From: JACCTU01 sp963769665
GTDB taxonomy: Bacteria > Actinomycetota > Thermoleophilia > Gaiellales > Gaiellaceae
Direction: 5' to 3'
Assembly (NCBI GenBank): GCA_963769665.1
Contig: CAVYMQ010000003.1
Location: 248,001-312,000 of the forward strand
DNA: 64,000 nucleotides
Below, piece after piece: positions 1-7,520 of the stretch. Each line of letters begins with the position of its first letter. Within the stretch, counting starts at the first letter, position 1. The position numbers were made by a program, and so were the translations under genes. Below the pieces are notes generated by a model. The model made no database searches and had not been told where the DNA came from. It was given only the letters and a program-made list of their open reading frames with translations.

Positions 1-836
1 TGCGCTGGGCCAATCACGGCTCGCACGCGTGTGCCCTTCGGGAGCTTGGTGGCGACGGTCGCGCCCGCAATCACCGTCGGCTCGGTGCCACCGAGGACGC
101 TCAGCGAGACGTAACGGATTCGGCCCCACGACGCGCTGGACGCGCGGTAGCGCTGAAGCACGGCGACCTTCCCGGTGAAGTCCTGGGCAGCCGAGACGCG
201 CACAACGAACCGACCTCGCGTCAGCTTCCTGACCGTCACCCGTGGTCGCACCATCACCGTCGTCTTCGCCTTGGAGCCACGCAAGTCGGCTTCGTATGCC
301 GTGGTCGTCTGCGGACGCACGTCGAGCGTCCATGCGCCGTTCGCAGTGGTGCTCACGGTGGCAACCGACGCGAGCGAAGCGCTCCCACACGGTTGCGCAC
401 GCACGGTGACGCGCTCGTTCGCCTGCCTCGTCGAGACGGTGCCCGCGAGCGTCGTCGCGCCTGGGTAGGTCACGAGCGGCGGGGCTGCGGCGATCGTGAC
501 GACGGGCGGCGGCGGGGCCGCCCGCACCGTGATCGTGCCGCGCCACGCGGTCTGGCTCGACCGAGCGGGGTCGCGATAGTTGAACGTGCCGACGGTGCGA
601 AACGAGCAGGTGCCCTTCGTCCCGGGCTGAACCGTGATCGTGCAGCCGCGTTCGACGACGATCTGGTGGGACCGACTGTCCGTGTTCGACCAAGTGACCG
701 TGTCACCGGCGGTGATCGTCACGTTACGCGGGTTGAAGCCCCCAGACGAAATGACGATCGCGCGGTCCGCCGTGGCCGCGGGGGCAATCACCACGAGAGC
801 TGCGATCGAGCCAATGAGGACTATGAGTTTGCGCAT
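1..836 (-). CDS. Secreted cupredoxin-like protein with C-terminal Ig-like repeats (3' end outside window)
   Basis: Starts at ATG 836 after a GAGGGG ribosome site and stays open to the window edge (about 278 residues seen). Residues 1-24 are a signal peptide (MRKLIVLIGS, hydrophobic core, then TADRA). Residues about 25-110 look like a plastocyanin/amicyanin fold: FNPRNVTITAGDTVTW, a His in SRSHQIV, and GTFNYRDP. The usual Cys-x-x-His-x-x-x-Met stretch after the FNY strand is replaced by RDPARSSQTAW, so only one copper-ligand-like His remains. Two Cys (ERGC and KGTC) may form a disulfide. The rest is beta-rich and resembles extracellular Ig-like repeats (TYPGATTLAGTVS, then a repeat-like block from VRPRVTVRKL). 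Probably exported, and probably structural rather than electron-carrying. The divergent neighbour is a sigma/anti-sigma pair. Confidence 0.72.
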   Translation of the reverse strand, partial: MRKLIVLIGSIAALVVIAPAATADRAIVISSGGFNPRNVTITAGDTVTWSNTDSRSHQIVVERGCTITVQPGTKGTCSFRTVGTFNYRDPARSSQTAWRGTITVRAAPPPPVVTIAAAPPLVTYPGATTLAGTVSTRQANERVTVRAQPCGSASLASVATVSTTANGAWTLDVRPQTTTAYEADLRGSKAKTTVMVRPRVTVRKLTRGRFVVRVSAAQDFTGKVAVLQRYRASSASWGRIRYVSLSVLGGTEPTVIAGATVATKLPKGTRVRAVIGPA

Positions 837-948
837 GTGAACAACCCCTCCTTCGCACTCACTCCCCGCTGCGAGGCAATTCCACGCGGCGCCGCAAAAA
901 GTCTTTACAAGCAGCATGCTGGTTCAAACCGGACGAGGCCCTGGCCCG

Positions 949-954
949 TAGATA
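949..954 (+). promoter_or_regulatory. Candidate -10 element (TAGATA) ahead of the ECF sigma gene
   Basis: TAGATA lies 7 nt before a TTG (962) that is in frame with the sigma factor. If it is the -10, the transcript would start near 961. Translation would then either begin leaderless at TTG 962 or follow a roughly 67-nt leader to GTG 1028. Confidence 0.35.
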
Positions 955-1027
955 AGAGGCCTTGGCCACCAGCTTCGCCCTCGGGGGCACCTTGCCGACC
1001 GCGGCCCGCTCAGCGAGGATCCGGGCT

Positions 1028-1576
1028 GTGTCCGAGCATGAGCTCACGGACTCCGAGCTGCTGCTCCGAGTCGGGAACGGGGACGGCGGGGCGTTCGAGA
1101 CGCTCTACCGACGCTACGCGCGCCCGGTGTTCGGGCTCGCCCTGCGCCGGCTCGGCGATCGGACGCGCGCCGAGGAAGCCGTCCAGGAGACCTTCACCTC
1201 CGTGTGGCGGTCGGCGCGCACGTACAAGCCCGAGCGCGGCCCCGGCGCGCCGTGGCTCTACGCCGTCGCTCGGAACGCGATCGTCGACGGGGCGCGGAGC
1301 CGGGTCGACCCGGTCGTCGCCGACCCGCGCGACGAGCCGTCCGCCGACGCCGGGCCGCTCGAGCGCGCCGAGCAGAGCTGGACGTCGTGGCGCGTGCACC
1401 GCGCACTCGAGGAGCTGCCCGAGACGGAGCGGATCGTGGTCGAGCTCGCGTACTGGAAGGGGCTGTCGCAGAGCGAGATCGCGGAGCGCCTGCGGATCCC
1501 GCTCGGGACGGTCAAGACGCGGACGCGGAGCGGCCTGCACCGACTCGCAGACCTGCTGGAGGGAGAGTTCTCGTGA
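1028..1576 (+). CDS. ECF RNA polymerase sigma factor
   Basis: 182 aa from GTG 1028. Region 2 (about residues 15-80) shows the ECF pattern: AFETLYRRYARPVFG, then RAEEAVQETFTSVWRSA. Region 4 (about 115-175) has LPETERIVVELAYWKGLSQSEIAE and the recognition helix region IPLGTVKTRTRSGLHRL. It should direct core RNA polymerase to its own promoter set. It overlaps the next gene by 4 nt (GTGA), and that gene encodes an RskA-like membrane anti-sigma factor, so this is probably a SigK-type sigma/anti-sigma pair. An in-frame TTG at 962 would add 22 residues (MATSFALGG...), and a -10-like TAGATA sits 7 nt before it. I preferred 1028 because homologous factors begin close to the ELTDSEL stretch. Confidence 0.9.
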   Translation: MSEHELTDSELLLRVGNGDGGAFETLYRRYARPVFGLALRRLGDRTRAEEAVQETFTSVWRSARTYKPERGPGAPWLYAVARNAIVDGARSRVDPVVADPRDEPSADAGPLERAEQSWTSWRVHRALEELPETERIVVELAYWKGLSQSEIAERLRIPLGTVKTRTRSGLHRLADLLEGEFS

Positions 1577-2154
1577 GCCGGCCTCCGGACTTCGACGAGC
1601 TGATCGGCCCGGACCTCCCGCCCGGTGACCGCGAGCGCCTACGGCGCGTGCACGAGCTGCTCGTCGCCGCGGGGCCGCCGCCGGAGATGCCGGAGCTGTC
1701 GTTCTCGCCCAAGGTGCGCGCGCTGCCTCGCCGCCGAGGCGTGGCGCTGCTGATCGCCGCGCTCGCGCTTGCCGCGTTCGCGGCGGGTTGGCTCATGCGG
1801 GGGTCCGATTCCGGGTTCGACGTCAGAACCGCCGTGGCGATGCACGGGACGGACGCCGCACCGGCAGCGTCGGGAACGATCGAGCTCGGCTACGGGGACG
1901 ACGAGGGCAACTGGCCGATGCTCGTGGAGGTCTCCGGGCTCGACCCGCTGCCCGAGGGCGGCTACTACGAGCTGCTCCTGACCAAGAACGGCAAGCCGGT
2001 CGTTGCCTGCGGCTCCTTCAACGTCGGCGACGACGGCAACGCGAGCGTCCGCCTCGGCGCGTCCTACAACCTGCGGAACTTCGACGGCTGGGTCGTCCGC
2101 CCGTGGATCCGCGGGCGGGACGAGTTCAACAAGACGGTCGTCCTGACGACCTAG
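1573..2154 (+). CDS. RskA-like membrane anti-sigma factor
   Basis: 193 aa, GTG start overlapping the sigma stop (GTGA). There is an N-terminal cytoplasmic part of about 55 residues (FDELIGPDLPPGDRERLRRVHELL), one membrane segment at about 58-76 (GVALLIAALALAAFAAGWLM), and an extracytoplasmic RskA-type beta domain (GTIELGYGDDEGNWPMLVEV; GGYYELLLTKNGKPV; SVRLGASYNLRNFDGWVV). The family holds its cognate sigma factor at the membrane and releases it on regulated proteolysis. No HxxxCxxC zinc anti-sigma motif is visible. Its stop codon shares CTAG with the stop of the convergent thyX. Confidence 0.85.
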   Translation: MSRPPDFDELIGPDLPPGDRERLRRVHELLVAAGPPPEMPELSFSPKVRALPRRRGVALLIAALALAAFAAGWLMRGSDSGFDVRTAVAMHGTDAAPAASGTIELGYGDDEGNWPMLVEVSGLDPLPEGGYYELLLTKNGKPVVACGSFNVGDDGNASVRLGASYNLRNFDGWVVRPWIRGRDEFNKTVVLTT

Positions 2155-2849
2155 GGTGCCGTTCGCTCGTTCGCGAGGAACGCTTCGTACGTGATCGGCA
2201 TCTGCTCCGCAAAGAGCCGTTCGACCGCTTCCGCGTAGCGCCGGATCTCGCGCTGCGCATTCTCGGAGGCGCGCAGCGAGACGAAGTTCATCAACGCTCG
2301 CGCGTTAACCGTCCAGTAGAACTCGGTGTAGGCGCCGACCGGAAGCGCCGCCCGTGCGAGCTCGCGCGCGACGCCCTGTTCGACGAGCCGCTCGTACGCC
2401 GCGTACGCTGCGTCGTAGACCGCCTGCAGCTCCTCGCGCGTCGTCTCGGCGAGCTCCGCGTCGACCGGCTCGAACGAGTACGAACCCGGCTTGCCGACCT
2501 GCGTCCGCACGTCTTCGGGCTCCGGCACGTAGAAGTCGTCGGTCGCCCTCGCGTAGCGCATCGAGAACTCGTTGAACGAGCCGATGCGGTGCCGGAACCA
2601 CTCGCGCGCGACGAAGATCGGGCAACGAACGTGAAAGCGGAACGAGTTGTGCTCGAACGGCGTGCCGTGCCGCTCGCGCATCAGGAACTTGATCAACCCG
2701 ACGTCCGCGTCGGCGAGCTCGGTGACCCGCCGCCCGAAGCTGACCCGCGCCGAGTTGACGACGGAGAGATCGTCTGCCATCGCGCCATCCAGCCGCACGA
2801 AACCGTGGTCCAGCACGGAGATGCTCCCGTCCGGCAACACTTCTGGCAT
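2151..2849 (-). CDS. thyX: Flavin-dependent thymidylate synthase ThyX
   Basis: 232 aa from ATG 2849; an upstream in-frame GTG at 2858 is possible. ThyX makes dTMP from dUMP with methylenetetrahydrofolate, FAD and NAD(P)H. The family signature RHRx7S is intact at residues 86-96 (RHRIGSFNEFS), followed by MRYAR. The C-terminal dUMP/FAD region includes LPVGAYTEFYWTVNARALMNFVSLR. Its ATG and the ATG of the divergent DUF72 gene both lie inside one CATG (2847-2850), so there is no intergenic DNA for separate 5' leaders. Its 3' end overlaps the anti-sigma gene stop. With tmk and the class II RNR also in the window, three dTTP/dNTP steps are represented. Confidence 0.96.
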   Translation of the reverse strand: MPEVLPDGSISVLDHGFVRLDGAMADDLSVVNSARVSFGRRVTELADADVGLIKFLMRERHGTPFEHNSFRFHVRCPIFVAREWFRHRIGSFNEFSMRYARATDDFYVPEPEDVRTQVGKPGSYSFEPVDAELAETTREELQAVYDAAYAAYERLVEQGVARELARAALPVGAYTEFYWTVNARALMNFVSLRASENAQREIRRYAEAVERLFAEQMPITYEAFLANERTAP

Positions 2850-3498
2850 GACCGCCACGGCGACGAGGGTAACAGGGGCGTATGTCGGAGCCTCGGGCTT
2901 CTCCTACCCGAGCTGGAAGCCCGGTTTCTACCCCGCCGACGCGAAGCCGCCCGAGTTCCTGCGCCGCTACGCGGAGCGTCTCCCGTCCGTCGAGCTGAAC
3001 ACGACCGGCTACCGGCTTCCCGCCGAGGGGCACTTCGAGCGCTGGGCCGCCGAGACGCCGAATGACTTCCGATTCTCCGTCAAGCTGCCCGCGCATTTCA
3101 CGCGGCAGCTCGGCGTCTTTCAGGAGCGCGTTGCGCTCCTCGGCGAGCGGCTCGGCCCGATCCGCGTTGCCGTCCAGCAGGCGGCGGACCCGGGGCTCCT
3201 CGCGCTGCTCTTCGGCTCGCTCGATCCCTCGCTCCGCGTCGCCTTCGACTTCCACCACGAGTCGTGGGACGGCATCGACGTGGCGCCCGGGATCCGCGTG
3301 AACGACTGGGACGCGGACGCGCCGTTTCGCTACCTCCGCTTCCGCGAGCCGCCGTACTCCGACGACGAGCTGGAGCACTTCGCCACGCGGATACGCCCGC
3401 TGCTCGACGACGGGGTCGAGGTCTTCGCGTACTTTCGCCACGAGGACGAGCCAACGGCGCCGCAGTACGCCGAGCGCTTGCTCACACTGTTGGCATGA
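2848..3498 (+). CDS. DUF72 (YecE-like) protein
   Basis: 216 aa. The DUF72 TIM-barrel pattern is clear: AYVGASGFSYPSWKPGFYP at the N-terminus, then LPSVELNTTGYRLP, FRFSVKLPAHFTRQLG, RVAFDFHHESW and VFAYFRHEDEPTAPQYAERL. No catalytic activity is established for the family. The only usable start is ATG 2848, which overlaps the divergent thyX ATG within CATG. The stop overlaps the next gene start (ATGA), so it is probably co-translated with the DUF4032 gene. Confidence 0.9.
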   Translation: MTATATRVTGAYVGASGFSYPSWKPGFYPADAKPPEFLRRYAERLPSVELNTTGYRLPAEGHFERWAAETPNDFRFSVKLPAHFTRQLGVFQERVALLGERLGPIRVAVQQAADPGLLALLFGSLDPSLRVAFDFHHESWDGIDVAPGIRVNDWDADAPFRYLRFREPPYSDDELEHFATRIRPLLDDGVEVFAYFRHEDEPTAPQYAERLLTLLA

Positions 3499-4709
3499 CC
3501 GCGATGCGCTTCCAGCTCGTCCCGCGGCCGGGCCAGCCGGACTTCCTCGACCTACCGTGGGACGAGCCGCTCGAGGAGTGGCAGTCTGAGCGGCTCGCGG
3601 TCGTCGAGCGCGGGATCAGCCGCCACGTCGTGCGCTTCGTCGAGTACGACGGCACGTTCTACGCCCTGAAGGAGATCAACCACGAGCTCGCGCACCGCGA
3701 GTACCGCCTGCTGCGCGCGCTCGCGCACGACGGCATGCCTGTCGTCGACGCGGTCGGGATCGTCCATCGCCCGAACCTTCAGGACATCCTGATCACTCGG
3801 CACCTCGAGTACTCGCTCCCGTACCGGATCATGTTCGCGCGCAAGCCGGTGGCCGATCTGCGCGACCGATTGATCAACGCGCTCGCGAACCTGCTCGTGC
3901 GCCTGCACCTCGACGGGTTCTACTGGGGCGACTGCTCGCTCTCGAACACGCTCTTCCGACGCGACGCCCACAAGCTCGCCGCCTACGTCGTCGACGTCGA
4001 GACCGGGGAGCTGCAGGACCAGCTGAGCGACGGCCAGCGGTTGCACGATCTCGAGGTGGCGCAGGAGAACATCGCCGGCGAGCTGCTCGACCTCGAGGCG
4101 GAGCTCGGCGACCTCGACATCGACGACCCGTTCGAGCTCGCGACCGAGGTGGCCGCGGAGTACGACCGCATCTGGAACGAGCTGATGGCGGAGGAGGACT
4201 TCCGCGCCGACGAGCGCGACCGTCTCCAGGAGCGGCTCAAGCGGCTTAACGATCGCGGGTTCGACGTCGGGGAGGTCGAGCTCGAGGCGACCGACGACGG
4301 CTACCACCTGCGGATCCGCCCGCAGGTCGTCGAGGCGGGCCACTACCGGCGGCGGCTGCTCAAGCTGACCGGCCTCGAGGCGCAGGAGAACCAGGCGCGC
4401 AGGCTGCTCGAGGACATCGAGTCGTTCCGCGCGTCGCTCAAGGCATCGGGACAGGAGCCGGTCTCCGACACCGCAGCCGCCGCTCGCTGGCTCACGGATG
4501 TCTTCGAGCCGACGGTCGTGAAGGCGATCCCCGAGGACCTGCACGGCAAGCGCGCCGCCGCGCAGGTGTTCCACGAGCTGCTCGAGCACCGCTGGCACCT
4601 CTCCGAAGAGGCCGGCCGCGACGTCGGCATGGACGAGGCTGTCGACTCGTACGTCGAGAACGTCCTCCGCGCGGCGCCGGAAGAGCGCGTGATCGTCGAG
4701 GAGAACTAG
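3495..4709 (+). CDS. DUF4032 protein with lipopolysaccharide-kinase-like fold
   Basis: 404 aa, ATG overlapping the DUF72 stop (ATGA). The N-terminal half resembles a degenerate kinase of the Kdo/WaaP or RIO type: VVRFVEYDGTFYALKEINHELAHREYRLLRAL (the K of ALKEI fits the ATP lysine), then LLVRLHLDGFYWGDCSLSNTLF (catalytic-loop-like GDCSLSN) and AAYVVDVETGEL (DVE in the metal position). The C-terminal half is the DUF4032 domain, helical and acidic (VGEVELEATDDGYHLRIRPQVVEAGHYRRRLL). Substrate unknown. Stop shares CTAG with the convergent carboxypeptidase. Confidence 0.85.
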   Translation: MTAMRFQLVPRPGQPDFLDLPWDEPLEEWQSERLAVVERGISRHVVRFVEYDGTFYALKEINHELAHREYRLLRALAHDGMPVVDAVGIVHRPNLQDILITRHLEYSLPYRIMFARKPVADLRDRLINALANLLVRLHLDGFYWGDCSLSNTLFRRDAHKLAAYVVDVETGELQDQLSDGQRLHDLEVAQENIAGELLDLEAELGDLDIDDPFELATEVAAEYDRIWNELMAEEDFRADERDRLQERLKRLNDRGFDVGEVELEATDDGYHLRIRPQVVEAGHYRRRLLKLTGLEAQENQARRLLEDIESFRASLKASGQEPVSDTAAAARWLTDVFEPTVVKAIPEDLHGKRAAAQVFHELLEHRWHLSEEAGRDVGMDEAVDSYVENVLRAAPEERVIVEEN

Positions 4710-6211
4710 GCGGGAGTCGCCGCGCCGTGCTTCTGGCGCAGGTATGCGAGGTACGGCTCGGGGTCGATGCGCGAACCGACCGCGCGCTCGAGCGTTTCCT
4801 GCGGCGTGAACTTCCGGCCGTGCTTGTGGATGTGCTCGCCCAGCCACTCGCGGAGCGGCGCGAACTCGCCGCGCTCGAGCTTGTCGTCGAGGTCCGGCAA
4901 GTCCTCCTTGATCCGCTCCCAGATCTGCACGCTCATCACGTTGCCGAGCGAGTAGGTCGGGAAGTAGCCGATCGTCCCGGTCCCCCAGTGCATGTCCTGC
5001 AGCACGCCGTCGGCGTCGCTCGGAACGTCGATCCCGAGGTACTCGTCCATCCGGCGGTTCCACTCGCTCGGAAGATCGCGCGTCTCGACGTTGCCGGCGA
5101 GCAGGTCCTGCTCGAGCTCGAACCGGAGGATGATGTGCATGTTGTAGGTGATCTCGTCGGCGGCGATCCGGATCAGCGACGGCTGCACAATGTTCACCGC
5201 GCGGAACCACGTCTCCTCGTCGACGTCGTCCAGCAGCGGAGCGAACCGCTCCTGGAGCCGCGGGTAGAAGAAGCGCCAGAACGGACGGCTGCGCCCGACG
5301 AGGTTCTCCCACATGCGGCTCTGCGACTCGTGCATGCCGAGCGAGACGCCGCCGCCGAGCGGCGTGCGGTCGAGCTCGGGGGCGACCTGATGCTCGTAGA
5401 GCCCGTGCCCGTACTCGTGCATCGAGGCGAAGAACGACTCGAGGCCCTTCGGCTCGTACTTCGTCGTGATGCGGATGTCGTCGACGCCGCCGCCGCTTGC
5501 GAACGGGTGCACGGTCGGGTCCAGCCGCCACGAGTTCTCGCGGTGACCGAACAGGTCGATGATCTCGCGCGCCATCGCTTCCTGCTTGTCCTTCGGGAAC
5601 GCGCGCGCGAGCGTGCCGTCGTCGTCGCCGTAGAGCTCCCTCGCCTCCGCGACGAGCGGCACGAGCTCCTCCTTCATCCGATCGAAGACGACGCGGACCT
5701 CTGACGCCTTCATGCCGCGCTCGTAGTCGTCGAGCAGCACGTCGTACGGCTCGTCGGCCTCGGGGAACAGTTCGACGTAGCGGCGGCGCAGCTCCATGTG
5801 GTGCTCGAGATGCGGGCGGAACGACTCGAAGTCGTTCGCCGGGCGCGCCAGGCGCCACGCCATGAAGCCCTCGGTACCGGCCTTGACGATCTCCGTCCGC
5901 AGGTCGGCCGGGATCCGCACGGTCTTCTCGAAGTCCTTGCGGGAGACGCGGATCAGCGACGCGTCGTCGGAGTCCGGGTCGAGCGATTCCTCGTACGACC
6001 GCAGCTCCTCGAGCAGCCGCCCGGTCTCGGGCGCCGTGAAGATGTCGTACGCGATACGGTCGAGCGTGGCCTGCTGCTCGCCGCGGGCGCCTGCGCCGGC
6101 CGACGGCATCATCACCTGCATGTCCCAACCGAGGATCCGGCGGACGCGATTGATGTCGGTGACCTGGGCGAGCCGGGTCTTGAGCTCGTCGAATGCCTTG
6201 GGGGCGGCCAC
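4706..6211 (-). CDS. Carboxypeptidase Taq family (M32) metallopeptidase
   Basis: 501 aa from GTG 6211, the normal length for M32. The zinc site HEYGH lies at about residues 264-268 (SMHEYGHGLYEHQV), and the third-ligand region HESQSRMWEN follows about 30 residues later. Other family blocks are RITTKYEPKGLESFF, IRIAADEITYNMHIILRFELE and GTIGYFPTYSLGNV. It is a cytoplasmic zinc exopeptidase that removes C-terminal residues from peptides. Monocistronic here, with a stop overlapping that of the convergent DUF4032 gene. Confidence 0.96.
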   Translation of the reverse strand: MAAPKAFDELKTRLAQVTDINRVRRILGWDMQVMMPSAGAGARGEQQATLDRIAYDIFTAPETGRLLEELRSYEESLDPDSDDASLIRVSRKDFEKTVRIPADLRTEIVKAGTEGFMAWRLARPANDFESFRPHLEHHMELRRRYVELFPEADEPYDVLLDDYERGMKASEVRVVFDRMKEELVPLVAEARELYGDDDGTLARAFPKDKQEAMAREIIDLFGHRENSWRLDPTVHPFASGGGVDDIRITTKYEPKGLESFFASMHEYGHGLYEHQVAPELDRTPLGGGVSLGMHESQSRMWENLVGRSRPFWRFFYPRLQERFAPLLDDVDEETWFRAVNIVQPSLIRIAADEITYNMHIILRFELEQDLLAGNVETRDLPSEWNRRMDEYLGIDVPSDADGVLQDMHWGTGTIGYFPTYSLGNVMSVQIWERIKEDLPDLDDKLERGEFAPLREWLGEHIHKHGRKFTPQETLERAVGSRIDPEPYLAYLRQKHGAATPA

Positions 6212-6280
6212 GATGTCGAAGCCTACATTCTCGGAGTCCAGCCGAGGCGCGGCCCAACCTCGGGCTCGTGCGCACCCTCT

Positions 6281-6601
6281 TTGCGCACGCGCTGGGCGAA
6301 GGCGAGAGGCTGGCGGCGCAAGGTCTACGACAACTCACTCGGGCTCGCGATCTTCTTCGGCACGTGGTTCGCGCAGTCCCTCACCAACTGGACGGCGTAC
6401 AACATCCGGCAGACCGAGCACGGTGAGGAGGTCGTCACCTGGGTTTCCTTCCTCGGCAGGCCCGACTTCTGGAACCGGACCCTGCAGAACCGGCAGTCCG
6501 AGTTCCTCGCCGTGGCCACGATGGCCGCTTTCTCCATCTACCTGCGGCAGCGTGGCTCGCCGGAGTCGAAAACTCACGACGAAACGGGTTCTTCCAGCTA
6601 A
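6281..6601 (+). CDS. DUF6766-like small membrane protein
   Basis: 106 aa if begun at TTG 6281; no ATG or GTG exists in frame upstream before the M32 gene. Two membrane segments flank a short external loop: NSLGLAIFFGTWFAQSL and EFLAVATMAAFSIYL. The family signature at the second helix is clear (NRQSEFLAVA...RQRGSPESK, ending DETGSSS), as is the first-loop motif HGEEVVTWVSFLGRPDFW. It appears shorter at the N-terminus than the family members I recall. Function unknown. Confidence 0.72.
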   Translation: MRTRWAKARGWRRKVYDNSLGLAIFFGTWFAQSLTNWTAYNIRQTEHGEEVVTWVSFLGRPDFWNRTLQNRQSEFLAVATMAAFSIYLRQRGSPESKTHDETGSSS

Positions 6602-6602
6602 C

Positions 6603-6608
6603 TAGACT
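6603..6608 (+). promoter_or_regulatory. -10 element TAGACT, leaderless position
   Basis: TAGACT (TAnnnT) ends 5 nt before GTG 6614, and no Shine-Dalgarno sequence lies between. This fits a leaderless or nearly leaderless transcript of the STAS gene. It also overlaps the stop of the DUF6766 gene. Confidence 0.5.
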
Positions 6609-6613
6609 CGGCG

Positions 6614-6991
6614 GTGGTCGTGGGCAACGAACCCGAGCACGAGGGTCTGCGCGAGCCTCCCGTCGCGGGAGTCGAGCGAAACGACGACGCGGTCGTCGTC
6701 ACGCTGGCGGGCGAGCTCGACCTCTACAACGCCGAGGCGGTTCGCAACGTCCTGATCGAGGAGTGCGCGCGCAAGCCCAATCGAGTCGTCATCGACCTTT
6801 CGCGCGTGGACTTCATCGACTCGACGGCGCTCGGCGTCCTGATCGAGGCGCGCACGAAGCTCGAGAACCGCAGCGCCTTCCTCCTCGCCTCACCCGCGGT
6901 CGAGACGCGCCGCGCGCTCGAGATCTCCGGCCTCGACCGGCACTTCGGCATGCACGACACGCTCGACGGCGCGCTCAGCGCGAAGCTTTAG
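6614..6991 (+). CDS. STAS-domain anti-sigma factor antagonist
   Basis: 125 aa. A single SpoIIAA-type STAS domain spans about residues 18-120: VVVTLAGELDLYNAEAVRNVL, then VVIDLSRVDFIDSTALGVLIEA, whose Ser in DSTALG is the usual phosphoacceptor. The family binds anti-sigma kinase partners and is switched by Ser phosphorylation. No RsbW-like kinase gene lies nearby, so its partner is elsewhere. GTG 6614 is chosen because of the adjacent TAGACT; GTG 6620 is possible. It overlaps the convergent membrane-protein gene by 17 nt. Confidence 0.92.
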   Translation: MVVGNEPEHEGLREPPVAGVERNDDAVVVTLAGELDLYNAEAVRNVLIEECARKPNRVVIDLSRVDFIDSTALGVLIEARTKLENRSAFLLASPAVETRRALEISGLDRHFGMHDTLDGALSAKL

Positions 6992-7520
6992 CCGCGAGCC
7001 TCGTGACGATCGCGAGGGCGGCTGCTGCGGCGATGACGCCGAGCGCAAGGTCGCGCACTTCCCCTTCGCCGAGGCCGGCGACGCCGAGCAGCAACGCGGC
7101 CACGCCGGCAGCGGCCGCGACCATGCCGATTGAGAAGGGCCAGACGCGGCGGGCCGGCGGCTCGAGCGACGTGTAGGCGAGCTCGCCGACCGCGAGCAGC
7201 GCCGCAGCGACGAACGGCGCGCTCTGGTCGACCTCGCCGCGGTCGAGCAGCGAGACCGCGTACGCAACGACGGAGATCGTCAACGCGAGCTGGACCAGGG
7301 CGCCCCAGCGACCCACGAGCCCGACGGCAAGGGAGACGAGCGCGACCCCTCCGCCAACGGCGATAGGAATCGGCAACACATCGGCCTGGAGGGCCGACGA
7401 GGCACAGACCGCTGTGAGGAGCAGCAGCGCTCCCGCCGCGGTCAGCGCGCGCTTCGCGCGTAGCGTCTGAATGCCTTCACCTCCTCGAGTGCTCCCGCGA
7501 GGGAACCCTCCGCGGTCCAC
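6975..7520 (-). CDS. Small polytopic membrane protein, last gene of the MoxR/DUF58 operon
   Basis: Up to 181 aa from GTG 7520; the true start is uncertain because the first 26 codons overlap the end of the DUF58 gene. About five hydrophobic segments follow (LTAAGALLLLTAVCASSAL, IPIAVGGGVALVSLAVGLV, LVQLALTISVVAYAVSLL, FSIGMVAAAAGVAALLLGV, LALGVIAAAAALAIVTRL). I do not recognise a domain. In many MoxR/DUF58/DUF4129 operons this position holds a transglutaminase (DUF3488) gene, and no such domain is present here. Probably an accessory membrane component of that operon. Confidence 0.72.
   Translation of the reverse strand: MDRGGFPRGSTRGGEGIQTLRAKRALTAAGALLLLTAVCASSALQADVLPIPIAVGGGVALVSLAVGLVGRWGALVQLALTISVVAYAVSLLDRGEVDQSAPFVAAALLAVGELAYTSLEPPARRVWPFSIGMVAAAAGVAALLLGVAGLGEGEVRDLALGVIAAAAALAIVTRLAAKASR

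Noticed and set aside
905..960. GGTTCAAACC resembling a tRNA T-loop
   Set aside because: No acceptor or anticodon stem can be built around it; it lies in a promoter region.
3552..6338. Very long open frame antisense to the M32 carboxypeptidase and DUF4032 genes
   Set aside because: Its product is Arg/Ala-rich low-complexity sequence typical of antisense frames in GC-rich DNA, while both sense genes have clear family motifs.
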